Below, in pieces: positions 1 to 12,346 of a stretch of 64,000 nt of DNA; the first letter of the stretch is position 1; each line of letters begins with the position of its first letter. The notes under the pieces are model-generated. The model was not told where the DNA came from and did not search any database. It worked only from the letters and a program-made list of their open reading frames with translations. Origin of the DNA: Heterobilharzia americana. Lineage: Eukaryota > Platyhelminthes > Trematoda > Strigeidida > Schistosomatidae. Both the position numbers and the translations under genes were made by a program. The stretch covers positions 78,063,160 to 78,127,159 of the forward strand of contig OX104130.1 in NCBI GenBank assembly GCA_944470555.2, given 5' to 3'.

Positions 1-750
1 CTTTTCCACTGGGTTCCTAGTGGAACATAGGGCTTCAGTAGCATGCCTCCACTGCACTCTGTGTTTTGTCTAGTGTTGATTGCATTTGTCTGTAGAATTT
101 ATCCCTCTTCTCTTCATTTACATTATTTGTATGTGCGTAGCGTAGCATTGGATGATTGTGACGTTCCTTCCTCTTGAGTTGAATCTTGCTGTCATGATCC
201 TTATCCTGCAGGAGGAGATTGGTTCCCACTGCATGAGAAAGAGCCTTCGATGCTGTTGAGGACATCATGATAGCCACTCCGAAACTCAGTGTGCTCGTGG
301 TTGTCGTTTGAGTGACAATGTCAGAGTTGACTATTGACTTCTCTCCAGCTAACATTTTGGAGAGTTCACTTCCATTCCATCTGTTTTCGCAGATTCCAAG
401 CACTTCCATGCCATACCTCCTCATCTGTTTTGAAATCTGGACAGCCTTACTGGATTCATACATGTTGTGGATATCCCATGTCCCCATCCTTACTGTCGCT
501 TTTATCACGAGAAGACAAACAGAACGACTGGCTTCTCGAAGGCTTTCACCAACCGGCGTCATTTCGTCCCCCCGATTCCAGTGAGAAATAATTTTGTTTT
601 TATTTTTTATATTTTGTCTGTGCTTTCAAGTTTTTGTAGCGGTTAGATTGATTTTCCGCGGTATGGTTGCTAGCCCTACGTCCAACCTTTCCTCTTTACC
701 CGGGCTTAGGGCCGGCTAGTAACTAGTGAACTAATTAACAAGGCAAGGTT
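1..750 (-). mobile_element. RTE-like non-LTR retrotransposon, internally deleted copy (R1)
   Basis: Read on the minus strand, the right end (about 612-750) is the element's 5' UTR. It matches the 5' UTR of the fuller copy near 58612-58808, including the block around CCCGGGCTTAGG. It is followed by the start of the APE-type endonuclease (a TWDIHNM-like version of TWNVRTM, then ILGIC-like and RWNGS motifs, 562 down to about 70). At about 60-70 the sequence jumps straight to the last 60 nt of the element (the complement of the conserved RNPRD-stop end). Most of the endonuclease and all of the RT are therefore missing, leaving about 0.75 kb with both termini. The 3' tail lies at or beyond the window edge, so no target-site duplication can be checked. 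No intact protein. It could be a non-autonomous derivative or a simple deletion. Confidence 0.8.
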
Positions 751-752
751 TG

Positions 753-753
<1 letters not shown>

Positions 754-791
<38 letters not shown>
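754..791. repeat. (TA)n microsatellite
   Basis: About 19 uninterrupted TA units, starting right at the 5' end of the R1 retrotransposon copy. Confidence 0.95.
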
Positions 792-795
<4 letters not shown>

Positions 796-2120
796 ATCCT
801 GTGGTTATTATAAAACTATGGTAAGAATACTTTCGCATCACTCGTTTGGGAAAACTCTGTTAATTATATCATTACCCCTATAATAACTCGATTTTTTGTG
901 GTGATTATATGTTCTCTGATCTTCGAATTTTTATCATGAACAAAAATCAGCAGACCTGGTAACATTCTCAATATTAATTTTATAACCATCATCATTCCTA
1001 TCTTGAGTTACAAATTTTTATCATGATTTCAACTATATTTACGACCCATTTTACTGATCTAAGCAACAGAACAACTTATTAGGAACATTCTCACCTTGAG
1101 CTACGAATTTTAGTCACAGTTTCTAAATAAATCCATTTTGTCCGAAGCACATATATATTCGTGTTTGTCAAAGAATACCTAATTTTACACTTTCTCTTCA
1201 AGTATAACAAAATTGTAATATGTTGAACAATGAGTATGTTATCCAATTCATTATAGGTTTAATTAGGTGTATCATAATTATCAATTTTCTTTGAAAAAAA
1301 ATCCATCATAGTCATTACATATTTGATAATAACTTTCTGTTTCAAAGAATAATCTCTATGAGCAATAATAATGATCATTTTATTCCATAGAATATGTGTG
1401 ATATAGAATGGAATTCTCAACATATAATTTTCCACAGAAGTCACTACCAGAACAATATTTTCAGACGAAATGTTTATTGCATCTAAATGATGTTAATAAT
1501 AACAATAGTATTCAAGGAAATAATATGGAACAGCCAGTTGACTTTTGAATTACCATCCTATGGATAATGAAGAATCAACAGGAAGGCTTGCTTAAATTTG
1601 GTGGTGGCGATTCATCCAGCCAGTACAAAAATCTAAAATGCAACCTAAATATCCTCGAGATATAAATATGATGTATGTTTTTGCACTGGAAATCCCCATT
1701 TCTATATGAAGTGACTTTTTACCTCTGTTTTGTTATTAACTCGGTAAACAGGAAGTTGAAAACATTCTAAAAATCTACAAGATTATACAATACCGTCAGA
1801 AAGGATATTTAAATGAATAAAACAATATGTAAAAAAACATTTTTGTACATGTTTTGTGAAAGATTTTGGTGACCCAAAGTTCAAGCAAGCTGCTTTGAGG
1901 ATTGATGACAGCAAAGATTGTCAAAAACTGTACATGACCAGATTTACATTTATCAGTATCTAAGTGACACACTGTAGTGCAGTATTTTTATTGTTTGTAA
2001 AATTGATTCTCTCTAGTCTTGATAAGGTTAATTAGGTATTCGTTTTTCGTAATTTATTACCAGCAATCGCGTTTAACTTGTAAGTACATTTACAACTGGT
2101 TATCTTTTATCTAAAGTTGT
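792..2120. other. AT-rich stretch, nothing recognised
   Basis: No ORF with family motifs and no tRNA-like or ribozyme-like core. The 61-codon minus-strand ORF at 1259-1444 is low complexity and not supported. Confidence 0.5.
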
Positions 2121-2123
2121 ATC

Positions 2124-2333
2124 AGGCCCTCGAGTGGAACCCAGATGAGAAGCGACGAGTTGGACGTCCGAGGCGAGGGTGACATGGAGGAGGTCGTACG
2201 AGGAGGAAATGAGAGCTTCTGGGCTGTCGTGGAGCGAGGTTCAAAAGATTTCAGAGAACAGAGTTCACTGGAGACGTGCTAGTGAAGCCCTATGTTCCAT
2301 TAGGAACCCAAGGGACTAATATAATATAATATA
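2124..2333 (+). mobile_element. RTE-like element, 3'-terminal fragment (R2)
   Basis: Only the last ~200 nt of the RTE element: the coding end (GRPRR, TWRRSYEEE-like, then a RNPRD-stop-like end at about 2310) directly followed by an ATAATATAATATA-type tail. The start is a 5' truncation within the C-terminal coding region. No clear target-site duplication was found. Confidence 0.85.
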
Positions 2334-2474
2334 TCAGTATGTCAAAACAATTTAACTTGTCTGAAAGTTATTTCTTCCGCTGTCATACCTTGTATCCGTA
2401 AAATCATTGTAACAAATATTTATTGAAAATAGATTTTTCAAAAAGATGTCCACAGTAATTACTGTACATTCTTA

Positions 2475-2979
2475 TTTATATACTATTTTTCCCTCGGGTT
2501 CCAAGTCGAACATAGGGATTCTGTAGTACGCTTCCATTCCACTCCGTTCTCTGCAGTCTTTTCAACCTCGCTCCATGACTGCACACAGGCTTTCATTTCT
2601 TCCTCACATACAATCTCCTCCATGTCACCCTCGGCTCAGGTGCCCAACTCATCGTTTCCCCTTTTGAATTCCATTCGATAGTCTGGCTTGGAGCGTGATA
2701 TCCCCAATCGGCCTTCTCAGTATATTCCCAATCCAATCAATCTCCACTTTCGTCTTCTGCATATTTGTTTGGCAACAGGTTCTTGGTTGGTTCGTTCCCA
2801 GAGTTCCTTGTTGCTTATTATTATTATTATTTTGGTCATCTGACCTTCAGTATTGAGCAAACGTAAGTAGCCGTTGATGAATGTCTGTAGTTTGTTAGAA
2901 GTGCTTTTCATGAAGCGTTAAGCTTCTGAACCATCATATAGAAAGACTGACCTTACATTAGCGTTGAAAATCATGACCT
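2475..2979 (-). mobile_element. RTE-like element, 5'-truncated 3' end with target-site duplication (R3)
   Basis: Minus-strand C-terminal part of the RTE protein: the SNKLQTFINGYLRLL segment, then [25 protein letters not shown] residues, in shifted frames, and the conserved 3' end at about 2490. A 12-bp direct repeat TGTACATTCTTA flanks it at 2463-2474 and 2980-2991, which fits target-primed insertion of a 5'-truncated copy. The tail is AT-rich and not a clean (TAA)n. An (ATT)n run at about 2818-2833 interrupts the coding part. Confidence 0.85.
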
Positions 2980-2991
2980 TGTACATTCTTA

Positions 2992-3989
2992 GAATTAACA
3001 TTTGTATTCAGAATTTCACGTATGACATGCATTAAACTTTTAAACGAGACACTGAACAAAAACTATCAGAAAAATGCTGTAGAAAAAGATGAGCAGCTTA
3101 AAATCATTAAGGTTGATATTCAGCTTTTGTTATTATGATTTAAGTTACCAATGGGAATGATTGGCGATATACTGGCTTAAAGTAGAATTTACCAATGTTA
3201 TAACCGAAAAAATTCTATTTGCAGGAAAGCTCAAACCAAAGCTTGATATGTACGTGAGTTTTTGTTTGAAGTGAATATTCTTCATTGGCATATTGCATCA
3301 TCACTTCATGACATATTATTATCATGTACAGACAATGTGATCTGATCCATTACCACTTACTATTTAAACAATCGTTAATTTGTACAGCTTTATACTCTGA
3401 AGTAACGATTTCGACGAAGTTGCGAAAAGTTAGAAATTTATTTTTCTATTTCACTGGGATTTTAAAAATATATTTCATTTATAATTCGTTTACTTAATTC
3501 TCAACTGATTCAACTCTATCAGGTCAAATTTTGATCCTGAGAAGTCTTTAAAATGATAACGTTACTCATTAAGAAGTCACAGTCTATGCTCACGTATAGC
3601 ATTGAACAGTTAAAATATAACTCAGGAAATCGACCATTAACTTTGAACTAGATCATGCGTATTTGCCGCTAATTGCTGTTTAAAACATTTAATGTTGTTG
3701 ATAAATGGAATCAGTAAAATGAGTGGACGAAGATTATTTGAAATATACCCCATAAATTTTGATATAATCTAATCCAATATGATTTTTTTTTGAATAATAA
3801 AAATAAACAGGAAACGTTATTTCAGCTATGGAATTATATAAGTAAGGCAGATTATGAATACAGAGCAAACAATAAAAATTTCAGCCTCACTCCATCAACT
3901 GAATAAAAGGTGGCATAGACACTAACAATATAGGCTTAAAATAGGAAAAAAACAACTTTTGAATGCATAGCTAGAATACAAATCTATAT
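2992..3989. other. AT-rich stretch, nothing recognised
   Basis: No supported ORF, RNA or repeat was identified between the RTE fragment and the PLE fragment. Confidence 0.45.
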
Positions 3990-4635
3990 ATTAATATAAG
4001 TGTAAAACTTAGGCACTGTGGTAGAGTGTAATTCCACTATAGTATGTTTATTATATCACATAGTGAAACGGTAGCATTTACTGGATTTGCATGTGTTTGG
4101 TGTTGATTCAATAAACAAAGATTCAGTCGGTTATCAGTCTCTCCCTCCACCCAACTAAGTTTGTTTTCAACACTGTCACCCTATCCCACGCTACTGTGTG
4201 ATTGTATGTCATCGCATGCAGAGCTATAGCCAAGTTTTTCTCTAGATTTCTTATCTTATTAGAATTTACTAATCTTGATTTAGCTAAGTTTTTGTGCTAT
4301 GTTATTCTAATCTACCCTGGTCGACTGCTTTAACCTATGTACTTGACCTCGCAATCATAGCACGGAATCTGGTGAACCAGATTATTTTGCTTAATTGCAT
4401 CGATAGGATATTTTAACCTACAAAGCTTGTTTCTAACTGAGTTTGTTGGTTTGAATGCCACTTTAATCCCAGTCGGGCTTATTGAGAACTCTTCGTAGTG
4501 CTTCTGAGGTGCCTTCCTTGTATGGTAACACAGCAGAGGCTTTGAATTCTCTCTTAACCCTGTCGCCATTATTACCAGTAAATGCCACTGTTTCACTGTG
4601 TGCTACTTCTCATAAACATACTAAAATCAAATTTA
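3990..4635 (-). mobile_element. Penelope-like element fragment: GIY-YIG endonuclease region with inverted terminal repeats
   Basis: The minus-strand ORF 4596-4330 reads the pre-endonuclease and endonuclease start: AFKPTNSVRNKLCRLKYPID, then HQIPCYDCEVKYIG. The zinc-ligand-like C-x2-C and the YIG of GIY-YIG are both visible. Downstream (about 4330-4090) is the decayed rest of the endonuclease and 3' UTR, then a terminal repeat copy in element orientation at 3990-4084 (ATAAGTGTAAAACTTAGGCA...). A second partial terminal repeat (about 4575-4632) lies at the other end in the opposite orientation. The RT is absent. PLEs couple an RT to a GIY-YIG nuclease and often have terminal repeats in direct or inverted orientation, so this matches a heavily 5'-truncated insertion. 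The ORF is short and the endonuclease is not complete. Confidence 0.8.
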
Positions 4636-4639
4636 TGTA

Positions 4640-5335
4640 TGCATAGAAAAGACCTTATTCTTGACTATAAGATCACAATTCATGAAAGCGTATCTTAATA
4701 CCATTTTCCAGAGTGCACGATGTTAATCACCTAAGCGTATCAGATTATTATTCATCATTTACTTAAAGAACTACTAAGGCACACGTTAAACCATTCTCAA
4801 CTGTATGCCATGATTACTTCCGTATATGTATGTGTCCACAAAGACACATTCAAACTGACAGACCTAATAAAATGCAATTTTACATATGTTCTTCAGGTTT
4901 ATGTCGGAGAATAGATTGCCTTTATCGCTAAAAAGACTTTAGACACAGTTGACTATCTAATCGTATTTGTTTGAACTATGATTAATAAAATGCGCTCAGT
5001 TAAAAAGAGGGTTTTCTAATTCTGTTTAGTCAAGTGAATTTCAAGTACCTTTTCAATAAGAATTTTCTTAAGAATAATATCACAAGTGAAAAACTTCGCA
5101 TTATATTTCAATTGGTGTTTTGTGTGCACTCTTCACACATTGCTTCATAATTATACTTGCAAATAAAGGATAATGATTGTCGAAATATCTTCGCTGATTT
5201 CAATTTACTTTAGTAAAATATAAGACGGTTGTTCACGGTCCACATTCAACGGTTACAAAATATCCAGATGAATTAAGAACTGTCTTCATGAAATTGACTG
5301 TTCAGAGTGGATGAGAAATGTACTCCTTATGTTTA
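4640..5335. other. AT-rich stretch, nothing recognised
   Basis: No supported ORF, RNA gene or repeat seen. Confidence 0.45.
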
Positions 5336-5339
5336 GGTT

Positions 5340-5462
5340 TCGGTTTTCTTCATCGTTGATTGGACCAAATTGGTCAGCCATATCCAGCTGATGGGTTCCA
5401 ACCAAGACAAAACACTCTTTCTGGATTCTACTGCCAGCCACTATCCATCAGTACTGTGAGAT
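5340..5462 (+). repeat. Smalpha-like SINE remnant with decayed hammerhead (A4)
   Basis: A minus-oriented SINE head fragment (complement of GGTCCAATCAACGA-like sequence, 5350-5380) abuts a plus-oriented hammerhead block (CATATCCAGCTGATGGGT, then a CTGGATTCTACTGCCAGCC stem I half and the family end CCATCA). The core CUGAUGA is changed to CUGAUGG and the GAAA strand is lost, so cleavage is not expected. Confidence 0.7.
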
Positions 5463-5904
5463 TTACTTTCATTTTCAAGTCCTGCCCAAAGCGTTCATTC
5501 AGCTTAGGTGGATTCTCAGCAAGTTAGTCAAAGACTGAACTGAGTTGTTGAGCTATGTCAGCTGCCATTTAAAAATACGTATCTGAATCTCTGCAAAATA
5601 CACCATATATAAACAGTTGAAGCACACCACTTGGACTACATGAAGACGAAATGTTTTAAATACTATTGTATTATCAAGGTTTACAAATAGCCTTGACGAC
5701 TAATAAGTGAACAATGAAGAGCAAAAATCCTGTCAGTTATTTCAAAATACTACATCTAAAGTAATGTCTCTTCTTGAAATGTATGATAGAGTAAATCTAT
5801 CACGATTTCCTTTTGTATTAAAATGTCCCGGGTCAGCCGGTGGTTCTGAGGTTTGATAATCACTTTGGAGTGTTGTAGACATAAAAAAAGAGATGAGAAG
5901 ATAG

Positions 5905-7785
5905 AGCACAGAAGTGCTGAGAATCTGTGAGAAATCTATAGATGGGATGGAAGCGGACTCTCTAAGCTGTCAACTAAAGAGGTGTCAATAATCTACTCCG
6001 ATATTGTCACCCAAACGACAACCACGAGCACACTGAGTTTCGGAGTGACTATCATGATGTCCCCAACAGCATCGAAGGCTCTCTCTCATGCAGTGGAAAC
6101 CAGTCTCCTCCAGGATCATGACGCCAAGATCCAAATGAAAAGGAAGGAAAGTCACCATCATACAACGTTACTCTACGCACCTACAAATAATGCGGATGAA
6201 GGGAAGGAGGAAGGATTCTACAGACAATCGGTACTGGACAAGACCCTACTCCAGTCGGTGGCATCAAAATTCATTCAAATGGGTGGGGTGACATGAATGT
6301 GAAACTGGAGGCGGATAACACAGGAAGAGATCTCATCATGGGTCAAAAAGCACTCAGTGAAATGATCAACGAGAATGGAGAGCTGTTTGCAAGTTTCTCC
6401 AAACTCAACGATTAGGTGATTGGAGGCAATGTGTACAAAAACAAGGATATTCACAAAGCGACATGGATTTGATCCCACTAGATGGACATACAAGAAATCA
6501 GATAGACTTCACTTCAATGTGAGGAAGGTGGAGACGTAGCCTACTGGACAAAAGATCAAGAAGTAGAGATGTGGGTGGTTCAGACAACTCAATATCCAGT
6601 GCAAGGAACCTAACTTCAAAATCTAGTTGAAAGCCTTCACATGAGCTAGTGATAGACCACAGTTCAAGCTGAACAGAAACTAAAGAACAAAACCACAAAA
6701 GAAATGACATCGCCAGTCAACAGGACAAAATAAAAGATAGTGAACAACATCCCTGAAGAAACCTGTGGGAACAAACACTGGAACTCTCTGGAAGCTATGT
6801 GGAAAGAAACCTGTATAACCGTATTAGGAAGGAAGAAGAAACAAGGCAAGGAATGAAATGGATCTCAACGGACACATGGAAGCTGATAGAGGAGGGAGAG
6901 GAAGATGGTGGAGCAGAAGATGAACCAGAGCAGTGCAGTGCAAAGATGAACATCGAACAGAAGAACTGAACACAACCTAGAAAACGCTACACGGGACAGC
7001 GAAGTGAAGAAGAGTGGGTGGAAAGACAAAAGACACTTCTGCGACACATTGGCAAGTGAAACAAAGCAGACTGCAGGTAGGAGAGACATAGACCTGAAAC
7101 CAATACATCAAATACCCAGGTTACTGCATTGGAAGAGATAAACGCAGGTGAAACCAATGAAAGGTTGTGAATGAAACTTGGTTACCAAAGAAAGGAAACA
7201 AAAGAAACGACTGGCTGTACATTTCAAAGAACTATTGAATTGATCACCACCACCATCTGCTACTAATCCAGAAGTACAACCTGCAGCCCAGACACAGAAT
7301 TACCTGTGAACACAAGCCCTCCGACAAAAGCAGAATTGAAGTCCCGAACGCCATAAAGATGCTAAAATCTAGGAAAGCAGTGAGACCAGATGGAATTCCG
7401 TCAAAAACACTGAAAACATATGCAGCGAGAGAGACTAAAGGATGTGCTGGATTCAGATTTACTACTGGAACAGGTTGGCATGATTCTGGAAGAACAAATC
7501 ATGTGCGCATTGAATTGCAACGTTACACTACGCATCATCGTAGAACAGAGTATAGAATGCCAGTCAACTGCATCCTTAACTCCACTTTTTTGACTCTGAA
7601 AAGGCCTTCAACAGCGCCAACCAAGAAGTAATTTAGCAGCTGCTCCAAAACTACAAACATTTATCAACCTCATTCAACAGCTATATGACGACCCCAAATG
7701 CCAAGTGATTCGCATTAGAAAGCTCAGTGACATCTTTGAAGTGAAGATAGGAGTAAGATAATGTTGCCTACTATCACCACAGAGT
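5905..7785 (+). mobile_element. RTE-like retrotransposon, 5'-truncated, first part (R4a)
   Basis: This copy starts in the endonuclease N-terminus (an ICEKSIDGMEADSLS-like version of ICGSRWNGSGLS). It runs through the APE domain (5982-6296, SFGVTIMMSPTASKALSHAV), then a frame-broken central region, then the RT start (LKSRKAVRPDGIPSKTLK at 7359-7420, the K-N/S-G/R-K-A-x-x-P-D-x-I-P signature). It ends at a VKIGVR-CCLLSP-like site near 7780. Many stops and frameshifts make it a pseudogene. The next part of the same protein resumes, with about 60 nt missing, at 9283 in the same orientation, so R4a and R4b are probably one insertion later interrupted. Confidence 0.85.
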
Positions 7786-9282
7786 CGTCCAGCACACTCA
7801 GTAATTTTCATATGAATAGATCGCATAAAAGATGATAAAGTGAATAACGGCATTTCAGAGTGTAGAAATGGGTTAAGTATACTTTCATAAAACAGAAAGA
7901 ATTCATTTCTCACATTTACCACTATAACCTATAGCAAGCGTGGGGATAAAGTCCACCCAGACTGGTCTAGACAGTACATCCTCTGAGATTTTGTTTTCAT
8001 TGATACGTTATTCTTCTTCTGTAGAGCGGTTAACACAACTTTTGTATCAATTGGAGTGCTGTTATAGTGGCCTATAAAAATCATAATTAGAATTGTGTGA
8101 TGAGGCTGTTTACATTTTCACTGATCAGTTTTGTTGACACATTTTAAAGTATGACGTAATGGCTGTATTATGACCAAGTTTGTAAGTGAACAAAATTATT
8201 TATCACTAGATCTCTTCAGCCTTTCTTTTATGGTTGCTTATGTTAAGGGTGGTGATACGGATATTAAAAATGGCACGATATTGTATGTAAATGTCCAAAG
8301 GGACAAGGTAGGTCAGTGCCAGAATAAGGATAATCATTTCGAGAAGCACTGAATTTGTGGTCAGTCGATAAATGATGTTTGAATATCCTTAGTGTATTGG
8401 TGTAAACAATTGACATAGCTAAGAAGGAGAAAGGAGGTTATTTCATGAAACTATGGGCAAGACCACTTATAGCATTCCTTCGGCAAGAGAGGAATGAAGC
8501 TTTCACAAATTTCTGCTGGACACAACGATTCGGCATGTTCTTTACATTTCCTTATAGTCTGTGCTACATGTAAAACGGGAGTCCAAACTCCATGAGTAAG
8601 GTTCGGTGGTATGTTCAAAATTATTTCCAATGTCTTTTTTGTTCACTTTGTGACCATTGCCAACCTGATGGGACTGAAGAGAGCTTATAAATAACCTAAC
8701 AGATCCTTTTGTATGCTTCGTATGGGCTAAGTTGCGTGGTTGTAGGCTTGATAATACTGTCTCCATAGGAGCAGTTCAGCTGGTAAGCACACATGAAAGT
8801 GATTTAACTGGATAACTTGTCCTTCTTTCGACTCTAAGCAATTCATCGATTAGAAAATGATAAACGCAGATAAACTGAATGAAGTAGCTGGCCTAATAAT
8901 CTTTGATACTCTATGAAATAATACATCACGAAGTAAATACCTACTAAGCAGCATCTTTATGAACGGTAGGTTCTTTTGAACGGTTCCTACCTCAGGTTTT
9001 CTGCTCACGTTTTCATAGATGGAAAAATCCCTACCACATTTGTATTTAGAGCAAAGGAGAATTTCAGTAAACATATCTTTCCAGTCGATTTCGTTCACAT
9101 TAGCTGTAATATCAGAGTTTATACATTTTCTTCTTAAAAATATTGAAAACTTACAAGAATTTATATGATCAAATATAAGTTGCATAATGTATGCAAATAA
9201 TTTTCGAAACAAAGCTTGGCCAGTGGTAGAATTGAAACATAATGAAGACGATATTGCTTTATTAAAACAAATCATAAATATA
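7786..9282. other. Unclassified ~1.5 kb block between two halves of an RTE copy
   Basis: This block separates R4a and R4b. The 141-codon minus-strand ORF at 9275-8850 (contains RKPEVGTVQKNLPF and LLSRYLLRDVLFHR) and a 74-codon minus ORF at 8766-8542 were inspected. The first loosely resembles the segment between RT and GIY-YIG domain of PLE-type elements, but I could not confirm this. No terminal inverted repeats or clear target-site duplication were found at the edges. Confidence 0.4.
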
Positions 9283-10149
9283 GCAAACCTGTGGGGATAC
9301 GCTTGACTGCGGAAAAGAACTTAGAAGATTTGGATTTCACCGATAATGATTTGTGTCTAATGTCGCACAAACTTGAAGATCTACAGGCGAAAACTAACAA
9401 GTTGACAGAAGAGGCAGCGAAGACGGGACTTCAAGTGAACGTAAAGAAGACAGAGGTGATGAAGATACCCAACCAACAACAACAGAAACAACAAGCCCCA
9501 ATCACCATCAACGACAGAAACCTGGATAGCGAGCATCGTTTCAACTACAGGTGGAACAGAAGAGAGAGCATGTCAAAACCAGCATCGGAAAGACAACAAG
9601 ACAGGCGTTCATCAATCTGAAACCAATGTGCAGATCTTCGACACGCAGCATAAAGCACGAACAAGATCCAGATTTTCAACACCAATTCAGTCAAGTCAGT
9701 GTTCCTGTATGCCTCAGAGACACGGCGCGTTGCGAAAGGCATTTCCAACAAACTACAGACATCCATCAACAACTGCCTACACTGACTCGTTACTGAAGAT
9801 CAGATGGTCAGGACGATAAGAATAAGCAAGAAGGAACTCTGGCCTGCTGACGTACTAACCAAGAAGCTATCGCTGAACAAATATGCACTGGAAGGAAGTG
9901 GAGATGGATTGGGCATACACTGAGAAGGCCGACTAGGGACATCTCGTGTCAGGCCAGGTCGTCGAGTGGAACTTAGATGGGAAACGATCAGTTGGGCGTC
10001 TGAGGTGAGGATGTCATTCAGGAGATGGTTTGAGGAAGAAACGAAAGCTTGTGTGCATTCGTGGAGTGAGTTTGAAAAGACTGCAGAGAAGAGAGTGTAG
10101 TGGATACGTGCTACTGAATCCCTATATTCCATTAGGAACCCAAAGGACA

Positions 10150-10180
<31 letters not shown>

Positions 10181-10182
10181 CT
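9283..10182 (+). mobile_element. RTE-like retrotransposon, second part with 3' end (R4b)
   Basis: Begins with the RT segment GIRLTAEKNLEDLDFTDND: the FADD catalytic site is changed to FTDND, so it is inactive. It continues with LQAKTNKLTEEAAKTGLQVN and KKTEVMKIPNQ, then frame-shifted C-terminal coding, and ends with the conserved 3' end (AGGAACCCAAAGGAC) and an uninterrupted run of AAT units (10151-10180). The stop codon lies right before the tail, so there is almost no 3' UTR, as in the other copies here. Confidence 0.88.
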
Positions 10183-11688
10183 TTTAGGTAATGAGAAATT
10201 GAAATTGATGCATTTTCAGCAATTTACCAAGTGTAAGGCAGCAACAAAGGTGGAACAAGTCTTTCAGTAAGCATAATTATGTTTTCTTCAGTCATGCTGA
10301 AAGAGATTTCGTAGTACAGAGAAGGCAGAAACGCATTGTTTCTTTCCACCTTGAAGATGAATTTGATGGTTAAATCAGTTGTTATGCTTTGACCAGTGTT
10401 GACAGGGTGTTCAGTTGTTCCAATTCAGATGAATCTTCTAGCATTTATTTGCAACCAGGTGGAGTAACGTTGACTAACTCTTCGTCCACTAAGATCCTAT
10501 ACAAAAATCCAATATCTAGAGTGTAAATAGGACAACAGTACGATTTTGCTTTCTTAGAAATTTGTAACAGATTAATGCATCCTGTTCGGGAATACCTCTT
10601 ACATAAGAAACAGGTTATTTATCTATGCAGAAAGAAGTGCTTAATCACTTCACATCATTATAATACAGTTCAAAGTTAGCTCATTCAGCGTCTGATGAGA
10701 TAATGTAGAATAGATCATGTGGGCAGTTGAGATACCCATGAAGAGTTATGCATACTTTTTGTATGAATGGAAAGCGAAGAGATATTATGCAGTGCAGCTG
10801 TCAAAATTCCAGCCTTGTTCACATACTTCATCGCTTGATTCATACTTTGCTTTCAATTATAACCAAAACGTGCTTCATAGATAATCATTTTCAGTTAAGC
10901 ATAAAGTGTTTCAGTGCTTATGGTTTCTCAAAGTTTTGTATCCAGAGATAAAATAAAGCAACGTTGATTTTAGACGATTAAAAAAACCCAGCATGCTGTT
11001 ACTCATCGACAAAGTATATCTGTAACCAATAGAGAAATGGATTACTCCCAGATATTCAAATCTGTGTCACGCAGTGCTTGAGTTAGAGTGTTACCACCGA
11101 GCTGTTCAAGTCATGATCCTGGGCAACATGAAATTTCGTATCTATCAGTAACCAGTCTCTGGAACCGCCCCTGTTTGTTTGTAATATTTAACCGATGAAT
11201 TAATTGAAGCGCAATAAATTTACTGACATGACCTTATTAGCGAAGCAGCTGACTTTTGAAGCGTGTGAAAAGCTAGAACAGCCATCTGTGGGCTGTAATT
11301 ATAGATTTGTAGATACTTTTTCTGTGTAGACAAAAATACTGACTTTTTCTGCGATTTCTACTGTATTAGTAAAAGAAGTTATCAACTAGGATAGTGAAAT
11401 GTATATGTGAACCAGTATTGTTCTACAAAATCAGTTCTCCTTCATAATTGTTTGCACATGAAAGAACCATAAATCAAACTTTACTTATACCTTCCCTTCT
11501 AACCTGTTGATAAATATGAAGTGAGTTTAGGAAACAAAATTTTAATTAAAAGCCACATACTTGGCATTTTAATGAATCATGGGATATGACGAAAATTTTT
11601 CAAAGATTCACTTAAGTTAAACTTCTATTCAAATGGTTTTATTTATGTTGTGATCGATCTTAAATAAGTTTTGAAGTGAAACATGCAT
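10183..11688. other. Mostly unannotated; contains dispersed repeat copy C1
   Basis: A dispersed repeat (family C) lies at about 10990-11170, recognised by TCATCGACAAAGTATATCTG, which recurs near 32490. It also has a GTCACGCAGTGC-like portion. The rest shows no supported gene; the 67-codon ORF at 10748-10951 has no recognisable motif. Confidence 0.45.
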
Positions 11689-11689
11689 C

Positions 11690-12346
11690 AGTCTCAGATG
11701 GGAGACACTCGCAGGAAGTAGCCTCTTATACCTATCTAGGCAGCATCGTTTTAACTACAGGTGGCACGAACAAGGACGTCAAAGCCAGGATCGTAAAAAC
11801 AAGACAATCGTTCATTTATCTGAAACCAGTGTGGAGATACATTGCACTGCACTCAGCATAAAGCATGAACAAGATCTGGATTTTCAACACTAATATCAGT
11901 CAAGTCAACGCTTCTACGTGATGGTTGAGAGATTTGGACAGTGACGAAAAGCATTTCCAACATACTACAGATATCCATCAACAACTGCCTATGCTCGTTA
12001 CTGAAGATGAGATGAGAAGGCGAAAAAGACAAGCAACAACGAACTCTGGCTGGCATCTACTAACCAACTGAGAACCTATAGCTCAACAAATATGCAGAAG
12101 GAAGTGGAGATGGATTGGGCATATACTGAGAAGACCAGGCTAGGCACTCGAGCGGAACCCTGATGGGAAACAACGAGTTGGGCGTCTGAGGTGAGAATGA
12201 CATTCACGAGATCGTTTGAGGAGGAAACGAAGGCTTGTGTGCAGTCGAGGAGTGAGATTGAAAAGACTGTAGAAAAGAGAGTGTAGTGGATACGTGCTAC
12301 TGAATCCCTATATTCCACTAAGGACCAAGCGGACAAATGATTACAA
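11690..12346 (+). mobile_element. RTE-like element, 5'-truncated 3' end (R5)
   Basis: Starts in the C-terminal third of the protein (EVASYTYLGSIVLTTGGTNKD, matching EVTSFTYLGSTVSTTGGTDED of the other copies). It continues through a frame-broken SNKELW / RRKWRWIGHTLRR-like stretch, and ends at the conserved 3' end plus an ACAATAATAAT tail. Clearly inactive. Confidence 0.85.

Noticed and set aside
754..791. (TA)n as part of the RTE tail
   Set aside because: It lies at the 5' end of the minus-strand copy, not at its 3' tail, so it is a separate microsatellite or insertion target.
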